Positions 7,458 to 14,485 of a stretch of DNA of 32,845 nt are shown one piece after another (position 1 is the stretch's first letter; every line of letters begins with the position of its first letter). The notes under the pieces are model-generated. The model was given only the letters and a program-made list of their open reading frames with translations. It was not told the origin of the DNA and made no database searches. The stretch lies in the NCBI GenBank assembly GCA_019750095.1, contig JAIEOW010000134.1:1-32845 (forward strand), in the 5' to 3' direction. Origin of the DNA: Phycisphaerales bacterium (GTDB taxonomy: Bacteria > Planctomycetota > Phycisphaerae > Phycisphaerales > UBA1924). The position numbers and the translations under genes are program-made.

Positions 7458-8057
7458 ATGATCGACGCAACCGTGACAACCTCGGCCCTGCTCGCCGCGC
7501 TCGCGACGCCGGGGAATCAGCAGGCGTGGGCCGAGATTGATCAGCGGTATCGACCCATCTTGATCAGCGTGGCGCGCAAGGCGGGGCTCGGGGACGCCGA
7601 TGCCGATGTGGTGGCTCAGGACGCGCTGGCGGATCTGTTTGCGTCGCTGCAGGCCAAGCGGTATGACCGCTCGCGCGGGCGATTGCGGCAGTGGCTGCTG
7701 GGGATCTGCCGATTGAAGATCGCCGACGCTCGGCGTCGCGAGGCATCACGCGGCCACACGCTGTGCGGGAGCATCGCCGAGAGCGCGAGCAACGACGAGT
7801 GGACGCAGGCGTGGGAGGTTGAGCAGCGGCAGGTGATCCTGGCGGAAGCGATCGATCGGCTGCGCGCCAGCGGCAAGATGCAGCCGCACACGCTGGCGGC
7901 GTTTGAGATGACCGCGCTGCGGAACATCCCCGCGAGCGAGGTCGCCGCGCAGCTGGGGCTGACGGCGCAGGAGGTGTATCTGGCCAAGAGCCGGTGCCTG
8001 GAACGCATACGGACGATCATCGAGGAGCTGAATCGGGTGTATGCGGATGATGAGTAG
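7458..8057 (+). CDS. ECF-family RNA polymerase sigma factor
   Basis: 199-residue group 4 sigma factor. ATG at 7458 with a GAAG Shine-Dalgarno 3-4 nt upstream. Region 2 covers about 20-92: WAEIDQRYRPILISVARKAG, then DADVVAQDALADLF and the RGRLRQWLLGICRLKIADA segment that contacts the -10 element. Region 4 covers about 125-190, with helix-turn-helix IPASEVAAQLGLTAQEVYLAKSR. The linker has the usual ECF shortness, so there is no region 3. The next gene on the same strand, 539 bp on, is a kinase with an anti-sigma-type zinc motif, making a sigma/kinase module like that at 37-1823 but separated here by an inserted repeat element. It is divergent from the DHS-like gene (193-bp shared upstream region). 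Confidence 0.93.
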   Translation: MIDATVTTSALLAALATPGNQQAWAEIDQRYRPILISVARKAGLGDADADVVAQDALADLFASLQAKRYDRSRGRLRQWLLGICRLKIADARRREASRGHTLCGSIAESASNDEWTQAWEVEQRQVILAEAIDRLRASGKMQPHTLAAFEMTALRNIPASEVAAQLGLTAQEVYLAKSRCLERIRTIIEELNRVYADDE

Positions 8058-8596
8058 CCGCACCCGTGGTGGATGGAAGCAGTGGCATCGGCCGGTACCG
8101 ATGGAACTCGGCTTACAGAGGGGGTATGGGTGGCGTTGAGTATCCGAGAATGAATGAACAATCGGTGCTCAAGCCGCGATTGGTGGGGTTTCGCCTGCTC
8201 GGTGCTTTGGCCTCTGAGGGCGGAGCCCTCAAGGCTCGTAGCCGGGCGGTCGCCGCGACAGCGGCACCCCCGGTGACTCGGCAGCACACGGACCTTGCAC
8301 CGCGCGAGCGGTGCAGGAGAGCATGGGCATGCGGGTCGACATACGCCGCAGGACCGTGGCTTGGCGCGTGTTGACACCCGCACCACTTTCGTGGTGCTGC
8401 GACGAGCCGTGGGATGCGGGGGTGCCGCTTTCGCGGCGACCCCCGCCTATCGACCGCGACGGCTTCGCCGTCAATACCAAGTCGGTCGATCCTCTGAGCG
8501 CCGGTTCTCGATGACGCTCGTCTGCGGACGCGAAGGTCATGGTGCCAGTTGTGCACAGAGTTGTCAGTGCCACCGATAGCCAACAATCCAATACGC
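8058..8596. other. 539-bp intergenic region carrying a composite repeat
   Basis: Between a sigma factor and its probable partner kinase. No convincing gene: the open frames crossing it on both strands change reading quality at the hairpins and have arginine/proline-rich translations. The middle 257 nt are the six-hairpin repeat annotated separately; flanks 8058-8215 and 8473-8596 show no recognisable promoter or terminator. Confidence 0.6.
8216..8472. repeat. Composite six-hairpin REPIN-like element, copy A
   Basis: Six hairpins in order: 8216-8230 (GAGGGC/GCCCTC), about 8243-8273 (bulged stem, GCCGC/GCGGC core), 8296-8315 (TGCACCGC/GCGGTGCA), 8380-8397 (GCACCAC/GTGGTGC), 8417-8445 (GGGGGT-C-GCCGC type bulged stem) and 8458-8472 (GACGGC/GCCGTC). 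The last two are an inverted version of the first two. A GTAG at 8238-8241 sits just outside the second stem, and CTAT (ATAG on the other strand) at 8447-8450 just outside the fifth. The whole element is present as its reverse complement at 32273-32526 with the same hairpin order. REP sequences are known bulged hairpins next to a GTAG-like tetranucleotide, mobilised by RAYT transposases; that this is one is inference. Confidence 0.75.
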
Positions 8597-11221
8597 ATGA
8601 CCCCCGTGGCCCCGAGCACCCTTGAACCCTGCCCCGCCGAGCATGAGCTGTACGCGGCGGCGGACGCTGCGAACCCTGATGCCGCGCTCGGGGGCCATTT
8701 GCGCAAGTGCGACAAGTGCCGGACGACGGTGGAATCCATCCTCGCCGACAACGCGCTTGCGAACGAGCTTGCGGGTGCTGTGCAGAAGCGCGAGCACAAC
8801 GCCAGAGCGGGCGGCGGTGCTCCCGCGGCCGGGTCTTCTGGCGTCATGCACGCTGCCGAACTGCAGCCGGACACGACCATCGCCGACTTCACGATCCGCA
8901 CCGTGCTTGGCGTGGGTGGCATGGGCGTGGTCTATCTCGCGGTGCAGCAGGCCCCGCGGCGGAACGTTGCGCTCAAGGTGCTGCGAGCGGATCTGGCCAC
9001 CCCAGAGCTGTTGCGCCGATTCGAGCACGAGAGCGCGGCCCTCGCGCTCTTGAAGCATCCGGCGATTGCCCAGGTGTTCCAGGCGGGCACGGTCAACGTA
9101 AGCGGTGCGCCCCGGGCGTACATGGCGATGGAGCTGGTCAAGGGCACGCGGCTGGATGAGTTCTGCAAGGAGCGGGACCTCTCTCGCGCTGCACGGCTGA
9201 CGCTCATCGCCGATGTCGCCGACGGCGTTGAGCACGCGCACCGCCGCGGCGTGATCCACCGCGATCTGAAGCCCGCGAACATTCTCGTCGAAGCGGGGGA
9301 CGCACCCGGTGCCCGCCCATTGCCTCGCATCCTGGACTTTGGCGTTGCCAAGTTCAGCCAGGATTCGGGGGTTGAGGGTCAGCGCATCGAGCAGACGGTG
9401 CAGGGCAGTTTCCTCGGCACGTTTGCGTTTGCCGCGCCGGAACAGGTTTCGGGCGATCCGAACGCGATCGATGCCCGGGCGGATGTCTACGCGCTCGGCG
9501 TGATGCTGTATGAGTTGATCGTCGGGCGTCGCCCGCGTGATATGGGCTCATCGCTCGCCGACGCGATCCGCGCGGTGGGTTCAGGCAAGATCATCGCGCC
9601 TGAAAGCGTTGGGGTGAAGCTGGATGCCGAGCTGCACACGGTGATCATGACGGCCCTTGCCGCCGAGCCCGAGCGCCGGTATGCGACGGCCGCCGCACTG
9701 GCCGAGGACATTCGGCGATATCTGGACAAGCGCCCGCTGCGGGCGCGGCCGGATAGCACGCTGTACACGCTACGCAAGGCGATCGCGCGGCATCCGTACC
9801 GGGCATGCGCGGCGGGCGCGTTTGCGCTGCTCGCGGTCGGTGCGGTGGCGATCACGATCATCATGCAGATGCGCGTCATCGATGCCGAGCGGCTGAAGAC
9901 CGAAGCGGAGGCCTCCAAGAGCGCCACGAAAATCGGCGTGTTCGGTCCGCTCGAGCTCACCAATGAGGACGAGAGCGATTCGCCGGCGATCACCACGATC
10001 GATCAGTTCATTGTCCTCGCGGCAGACAAGATCGACAAGACACTGCAGCATGCACCCGTGGAGCGAGCAGATCTCCTCTCGCAGCTCGGCCGCGCCGCGC
10101 TGAGCCGAAACTCACGCCCCGAGGGCGCATCGATGCTCGAGCGCGTCGCGGCTATCCGGCGTACTCAGGCCGAGGCCCAGCCGCTGCCCCTTGCCGACGC
10201 GCTCGTTGATCTGGGTTTGGCTCGATACCGGCTCAACCAGTTTGAAAAAGCCCGCGACCACTTCGCCGAGGCGCTCGCCATCCGCGAGAAGTACCTTCTT
10301 CCCCGCGATCCGAAGATCAACGACGCCCGCTACTGGCTCGGCGTCTCGTACCACGGCTGGAAGAAGTACGACCAAGCCGAGCCCCTGCTGCGTCAGGCCG
10401 CCGAGGATCAACAACGCGCCAGACCCGATTCGGAAGAGGTCGCCGAGTATCTCAACGGCGTCTCCGCGTGCATCCGCGCCCGCGGTGACTTTGCCGGCGC
10501 GCTCGAACTCGCCCGTGCCGCTCAGCGTCACATCGAACGCACCGAAGGTTCGAATCGCAAGCACATCGCCTTCACGCTGAGTAACGTCATCGCCAATCTG
10601 CTGAGCTTGAACAAGCTCGATGAGGCCGAGCCATTGCTTGCCAAAGCGCTCGAACACCGCATCGAGTGGTACGGCGACGACAGCCCGCGGCTTGCGCCCA
10701 CGCTGGTGCAGATCGCCGGGTTGCACATGCGGCAAGGCGGCTGGGGCGAATCCGCCGAGCAGCGCGAGCATCTCACTTCGGCCCAGTCATCGGCCCATCG
10801 TGCGCTTGACCTCTGCCGACGCGTCTATCCCGGCGATCACGAGTCGGTCGCCGAGGCCCTCAGTCTGCTCGGCCAGATCCGCATGCGCCGCGGCGACAAC
10901 CAGGCCTGCGATCTGCTGAACGAAGCGTTCGCGATGCGCGGCCGCCTGCCGCAAAGCTCATCGGGCGATCTCGGTCATTCTCAATCTCTGCTTGGCGAGT
11001 GCCTGCGCCGATTCTCCCCGGCCAACGCGATGCCGCCCAGCGCGGAACAACACCTGCGCCAAGGACTGGAGCGCGTCCGCTCGGCCTATGGCCCCACCAA
11101 TCGCCGAACGCTCGACGCGATCACGCGACTGCGCGATTGGTGTGTCGCCGCCAACCGGGCCGACGAGGCGGCTGGGCTTACGCGCGAGCTCGACGCCGCC
11201 GCAGCCCAAGCACGCCCATGA
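8597..11221 (+). CDS. Membrane Ser/Thr protein kinase with N-terminal zinc motif and C-terminal TPR domain
   Basis: 874 residues from ATG 8597; an in-frame start at 8549 adds only repeat-flank sequence. Residues 11-41 carry a histidine/cysteine cluster, H34-x3-C38-x2-C41, the pattern of the zinc-binding anti-sigma (ZAS) domain. The kinase domain is about 96-375: GVGGMGVVY (105-113), catalytic lysine 127 in VALK, HRDLKPAN (221-228), DFG (247-249), APEQ (280-283). One membrane helix at about 403-424 (ACAAGAFALLAVGAVAITII) puts the C-terminal half outside the cytoplasm. That half (about 470-860) is a run of tetratricopeptide-like helical pairs (for example LADALVDLGLARYRLNQFEK and ARYWLGVSYHGWKKYDQAEP). 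Likely sensor kinase acting on the sigma factor at 7458. Its last 44 nt overlap the convergent gene 11178-11909. Confidence 0.94.
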   Translation: MTPVAPSTLEPCPAEHELYAAADAANPDAALGGHLRKCDKCRTTVESILADNALANELAGAVQKREHNARAGGGAPAAGSSGVMHAAELQPDTTIADFTIRTVLGVGGMGVVYLAVQQAPRRNVALKVLRADLATPELLRRFEHESAALALLKHPAIAQVFQAGTVNVSGAPRAYMAMELVKGTRLDEFCKERDLSRAARLTLIADVADGVEHAHRRGVIHRDLKPANILVEAGDAPGARPLPRILDFGVAKFSQDSGVEGQRIEQTVQGSFLGTFAFAAPEQVSGDPNAIDARADVYALGVMLYELIVGRRPRDMGSSLADAIRAVGSGKIIAPESVGVKLDAELHTVIMTALAAEPERRYATAAALAEDIRRYLDKRPLRARPDSTLYTLRKAIARHPYRACAAGAFALLAVGAVAITIIMQMRVIDAERLKTEAEASKSATKIGVFGPLELTNEDESDSPAITTIDQFIVLAADKIDKTLQHAPVERADLLSQLGRAALSRNSRPEGASMLERVAAIRRTQAEAQPLPLADALVDLGLARYRLNQFEKARDHFAEALAIREKYLLPRDPKINDARYWLGVSYHGWKKYDQAEPLLRQAAEDQQRARPDSEEVAEYLNGVSACIRARGDFAGALELARAAQRHIERTEGSNRKHIAFTLSNVIANLLSLNKLDEAEPLLAKALEHRIEWYGDDSPRLAPTLVQIAGLHMRQGGWGESAEQREHLTSAQSSAHRALDLCRRVYPGDHESVAEALSLLGQIRMRRGDNQACDLLNEAFAMRGRLPQSSSGDLGHSQSLLGECLRRFSPANAMPPSAEQHLRQGLERVRSAYGPTNRRTLDAITRLRDWCVAANRADEAAGLTRELDAAAAQARP

Positions 11222-11909
11222 GCGCGAGTGCCCCGCCGGTGCCCGGCGTGGGAAGAAACTCAGCTCCGGTCAGCTCGATGCGATATCCGCCCAGCGACTG
11301 ATCCCCCTGCCAGTCGTTGTGCGTGAACGCTCCGCCCGGTCCCGTGGGTCCCTGCACGCCGAATGGGATCGTTGGGAAAATCGGTCCACCCGACGACAGC
11401 GGTGCGTTCAGGTTGCCACTGATCCCGATGGCGTAGATTCCGGGCACCGTGAGCGTGAAGCTGCCATCGACGGCCGAGGGCGTGATCCGCGACAGCGTGT
11501 TCCCCGAAGAGATGTTGTCGTTGGTCAGCAGCCCAAAGCCCGACATGTTGAACAGATAGAGCTTGGAGTTGAACGGGGCCGAGACGACCTCCGCCGAGAA
11601 CACGGAGGGGTTCGGGATGTAGATCTGGAAGAAGTCCTGACCACTGGAATAGGGCAGACCTCCCCCCGATCCGCCGCCGCTCCCGCTGCCGCTGCCGGGG
11701 TTCATTTCAAAGGAGTCGAGTGACCCGTTGATCGCGAACAGCGAACCGACGCCGATGGGGATCTGCCCAAGGATGGCGTACTCCGCCGCGTCGTTGGAGC
11801 GTGGCTCGATCCACTCGTTGGAAGCGTGTGAAGCCCCAGCCGCGATGCCGCAGACGCCCAGGCCGACCAGTGCGCGTTGCGCGCGCCCACCAAGGCACAA
11901 GCTGTTCAT
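11178..11909 (-). CDS. Secreted protein with PEP-CTERM-like C-terminal sorting signal
   Basis: 243 residues. ATG at 11909 with a GGAGAG Shine-Dalgarno 6-7 nt upstream; a TTG five codons earlier is rejected. A signal peptide (about 1-31, ending GIAAGASHAS) is followed by a beta-rich body that resembles pre-peptidase C-terminal-like or DVUA0089-type secreted domains (AAEYAILGQIPIGVGSLFAI, LYLFNMSGFGLLTNDNIS, GIYAIGISG), a Gly/Ser linker, and a C-terminus PTPGTGGALALMGVLGLRRRRARA: a PxP-type motif, hydrophobic helix and arginine cluster. That tripartite tail is the PEP-CTERM/MYXO-CTERM type, recognised by exosortase-like sorting enzymes and lost on surface export. No exosortase gene is in the window. 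The tail is encoded in DNA that also encodes the end of the kinase on the other strand. Confidence 0.88.
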   Translation of the reverse strand: MNSLCLGGRAQRALVGLGVCGIAAGASHASNEWIEPRSNDAAEYAILGQIPIGVGSLFAINGSLDSFEMNPGSGSGSGGGSGGGLPYSSGQDFFQIYIPNPSVFSAEVVSAPFNSKLYLFNMSGFGLLTNDNISSGNTLSRITPSAVDGSFTLTVPGIYAIGISGNLNAPLSSGGPIFPTIPFGVQGPTGPGGAFTHNDWQGDQSLGGYRIELTGAEFLPTPGTGGALALMGVLGLRRRRARA

Positions 11910-12176
11910 GATCTCTCTCCTCAACGTTCAATGTCGCGGATGCCGCGGAAACTTCAGCGTACGGCCATTTTTCGCACACGCAAGCGAAATCTTGCACAAG
12001 AGTTAGCTCTGACACCGGGATTCAGTTGGTTTGAGCGGAATTGGAGAACATGGAGGACCGGCGGCGTTCCCAGAAAGGGCCCCCAGTGGCTCTCAGGCCT
12101 GATCCGAGAAGCCCGTTGTCCTGATGGGATCAAGGGCGATTGGCATGTGGTCGGGCTCTGGCCGTCGGGTGAAGAA

Positions 12177-12260
12177 TGCGGGCGACAGGAGTTGAACCTG
12201 CACAACCTTGCGGTCACGGGATCCTAAGTCCCGCGCGTCTGCCAGTTCCGCCACGCCCGC
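12177..12260 (-). tRNA. tRNA-Leu (anticodon UAG)
   Basis: 84-nt class II tRNA. On the minus strand the acceptor stem is GCGGGCG/CGCCCGC (12254-12260 with 12178-12184) with discriminator A at 12177. D-arm GGCGGAACTGGCAGACGC, anticodon stem-loop GGGACTTAGGATCCC (loop CTTAGGA, anticodon TAG), an extended variable arm and T-arm with GGTTCAACTCC. The long variable arm and anticodon give leucine. CCA is not encoded; the following bases are TTC. Confidence 0.96.
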
Positions 12261-12285
12261 GGCTGGGAATGCTAGAGCGTCGAAC

Positions 12286-12409
12286 AGGTCGAGAGGCACA
12301 GAGGTCGAGGGGCGAAGAGGTCAAGAGGCCAAGTGGGCGAAGGCCCCCAGCGTTCGTCGTGTTCAGGCGTTCACTCTGGCTCTTGACCTCTTGACCTCTT
12401 GACCTCTTC
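12286..12409. repeat. Inverted arrays of degenerate 8-nt repeats
   Basis: Arm 1 (12286-12333) is six consecutive octamers: AGGTCGAG, AGGCACAG, AGGTCGAG, GGGCGAAG, AGGTCAAG, AGGCCAAG. Arm 2 (12380-12409) is three exact CTCTTGAC octamers plus CTCTTC, which read on the other strand are the same AGGTCAAG class. The arms face each other across about 46 nt and could form a long imperfect hairpin between the tRNA and the DoxX-like gene. It is followed by a polypyrimidine run (12409-12447). Not a CRISPR: the unit is too short and there are no spacers. Confidence 0.75.
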
Positions 12410-12486
12410 TCCCCCCCCACTCCCCCTCCCCCGCTCCCCCGCTCCCCATATCATCCTCCGTCTCACACTCCGCCGATGTATCAGGC

Positions 12487-13329
12487 ATGAGCGCATTGCG
12501 TCCGAGCTACCTTGCCGTCAGCTACGCACCGGTCTTTCTCCGGGCGGTGCTGGCTGTCACGTTTCTCTGGGCAGGTCTGGGGAAGGTCTTTGCCACCTTT
12601 CCGGTCAAGGGCGAGCCCGCGGCGGTTCTCGCCAACTTGGGCGTGATCACGCCAAACGTCGCGCCTCCACCTGCGCCGCCTGGCGATCCGGCCCAGCCGA
12701 TTCCAACACCCGGAGCGGCAATCCCCTCTGGCCCTTCAAGCGGCCTCTTCACGCTCGCCCAAACCGCACCCGTCAGCTCCGGCCCCGCCCAGTTCACGGC
12801 CGACGATTTCGCCGAACCGGTGAAGGTCCGTCGGGTCTGGGGCATTGCACTCCGTATCCACACCGCGGCCAATCCACCCGCCAAGGCCGATGGCACACCC
12901 GGCTCAACCACGTGGCCCAAGGCCGTGGCCTCCGGTTTGTGGCCGAAGTATCTGGCGCTCGCCGTGGTGTTTGCCGAACTTGCCGCGGGCTTTGCCGTTG
13001 CGCTGGGGCTGTTCACGCGTTTGAGCGGCTTCTTGCTCGCTGGGGTCATGCTCGGGGCGATCTGGCTGGATCAATGCACCCCCGCGATCCAGGCGGGAAG
13101 CACGTTCCTGTTCGTGTTGCCCAACCACGATCTGTGGTCGGTCGAGGGGTGGCGTCCGCTGCTCTGGCAGTTCAGTTTGTTCTCCTCGGCGATGGCTCTG
13201 GCCCTCATCGGCCCGGGAGTCATGAGCGCCGATCGCGCCATCGAAGCCATGCGCACTGCGGGCAAGTCCAAGCGACCTGCGCCCATCGCACCGCCTGCGG
13301 GAGGGGGAGGAGCCAAAGGTGGGTCGTAG
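12487..13329 (+). CDS. DoxX family membrane protein
   Basis: 280 residues. First helix at about 15-35 with the family segment FLRAVLAVTFLWAGLGKVF; helices at about 155-175 (LALAVVFAELAAGFAVALGLF), 178-196 (LSGFLLAGVMLGAIWL) and about 228-244. ExxxGxxxxLGLFTRL-type sequence between the second and third helices is typical of DoxX/TQO-small-subunit-like proteins. Between helix 1 and helix 2 there is an unusual insertion of about 110 residues, proline-rich at 58-85 and probably extracytoplasmic. The C-terminus is a cytoplasmic Pro/Gly tail. DoxX proteins are quinol-linked or redox-partner membrane subunits; the specific role is unknown. First gene of an overlapping operon with 13319 and 14482. 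Confidence 0.88.
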   Translation: MSALRPSYLAVSYAPVFLRAVLAVTFLWAGLGKVFATFPVKGEPAAVLANLGVITPNVAPPPAPPGDPAQPIPTPGAAIPSGPSSGLFTLAQTAPVSSGPAQFTADDFAEPVKVRRVWGIALRIHTAANPPAKADGTPGSTTWPKAVASGLWPKYLALAVVFAELAAGFAVALGLFTRLSGFLLAGVMLGAIWLDQCTPAIQAGSTFLFVLPNHDLWSVEGWRPLLWQFSLFSSAMALALIGPGVMSADRAIEAMRTAGKSKRPAPIAPPAGGGGAKGGS

Positions 13330-14485
13330 CGGCATCCCGCTCTCCGCTCTTGCGCCTGATGCGCCCGCCGACGGGGTGGGCGCGGGCGCTTATGAATCGC
13401 CGTCTGAACCCGGACACGGCGCGTCCGCAACGCTTCCCGCGCGGCGTCGTGCGCGATCACGCGCTGGCGTCCCGCTGCTGGTGAGCGCGCTGATCCACGC
13501 GGGGCTGCTCATGGCGCTGGGCACGGTGGTGTGGCACACCACGGTCGCGCCATCAACAGTCTCCGGGCTTATTCATCTTTCGTTTGAGAACCCGGGCGAT
13601 GGCCCGCTCGCCGCCGGCTCAACGGGCGCGCCCATCGTGGCGAGCGCCCAGGATGCGGAGGCACTTGCGGGCTCGGGCTCGCTCGAACCGCTGTTTGACG
13701 CACCCGCCGAGGTCACCCCGCTCACGGGCCTCTCCTCCCCCACTTCCGCACTCGCCGCCGCGGGACCGTCGACGCTGTCCGGTGCCGTGCTCAACGGCGG
13801 ATTCCTGATCTCCTCGCTCAGCGTCGGTACCGGTGGCGTCGCCGTCGCCGGGCTCACCGATGGTGGCAAGGCCGTCACCTTCGGCGGGCTCGGCGCCTCC
13901 AGCGTGCGATCGGTCGTGTACGTGGTCGATGGCTCGGGGCCGATGGTCACGTCGCTCCCCATCGTGCTCGCAGAGCTTGAGCGATCGGTCAGCCGACTCA
14001 GCCCCACGCAACGCTTCGGTGTGGTGATCTTCCGTCGTCTGGGCGATGGCTCACCCGCGGTGGAGAGCTTTGCGCCGTCGCTGATGCGTGCCACGCCCAG
14101 CGCCCGCGTGCTGCTGCGAGATTGGCTCGCCGCGGTCGAGCCCGCGGGCAGATCCAACCCGCTCAGCGGGCTTGAAGCCGCGCTCGCGCTACAGCCGGAT
14201 GCGATCTTTTTGCTCTCACGAGCGATCCAGCGATCCGGCGGCGGAGTGTGGGATGCCGGGCCTGAAGCCACGCTCGCCCGGCTGGATCAGCTCAACCCGA
14301 TGAACCCCGCGACCGGGCGGAGGCCCGTGCTCATCCAGACGATTCAGTTCCTGGATGAGGACCCCACGGGCACGATGCAGGCGATCGCTGCGGCGCACAC
14401 GACCGGCGCGCCCGCCGCCGTCGGCTATCGCGTGGTCCGCGAGCAGGCGGATCTGCAGGCCGAGACGAAGGGGGTTGGCAAGTGA
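13319..14485 (+). CDS. Membrane-anchored VWA-like domain protein with altered MIDAS
   Basis: 388 residues from GTG 13319, which lies inside the end of the DoxX-like gene and has GGAGGA about 8 nt upstream. Residues 1-50 are cytoplasmic and end in an arginine cluster. One helix at about 51-70 (VPLLVSALIHAGLLMALGTV) resembles the TonB-type anchor seen in many planctomycete proteins. After a low-complexity Gly/Ser/Ala linker, a von Willebrand A-like domain occupies about 197-370: VVYVVDGSGPM (199-209), LAELERSVSRLSPTQRFGVV and FRRLG. The metal-site motif DxSxS reads DGSGP (204-208), so the second serine is proline and metal binding may be lost. The stop overlaps the next start as GTGA. Confidence 0.85.
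   Translation: MGRSGIPLSALAPDAPADGVGAGAYESPSEPGHGASATLPARRRARSRAGVPLLVSALIHAGLLMALGTVVWHTTVAPSTVSGLIHLSFENPGDGPLAAGSTGAPIVASAQDAEALAGSGSLEPLFDAPAEVTPLTGLSSPTSALAAAGPSTLSGAVLNGGFLISSLSVGTGGVAVAGLTDGGKAVTFGGLGASSVRSVVYVVDGSGPMVTSLPIVLAELERSVSRLSPTQRFGVVIFRRLGDGSPAVESFAPSLMRATPSARVLLRDWLAAVEPAGRSNPLSGLEAALALQPDAIFLLSRAIQRSGGGVWDAGPEATLARLDQLNPMNPATGRRPVLIQTIQFLDEDPTGTMQAIAAAHTTGAPAAVGYRVVREQADLQAETKGVGK

Noticed and set aside
8113-8922. Minus-strand frames across the six-hairpin element
   Set aside because: Similar frames occur over copy B only because the repeat DNA is similar; peptides such as GVPLSRRPP are by-products of the hairpins.
12286-12409. Possible CRISPR array
   Set aside because: Unit is 8 nt, degenerate and contiguous, with no spacers and no cas genes.
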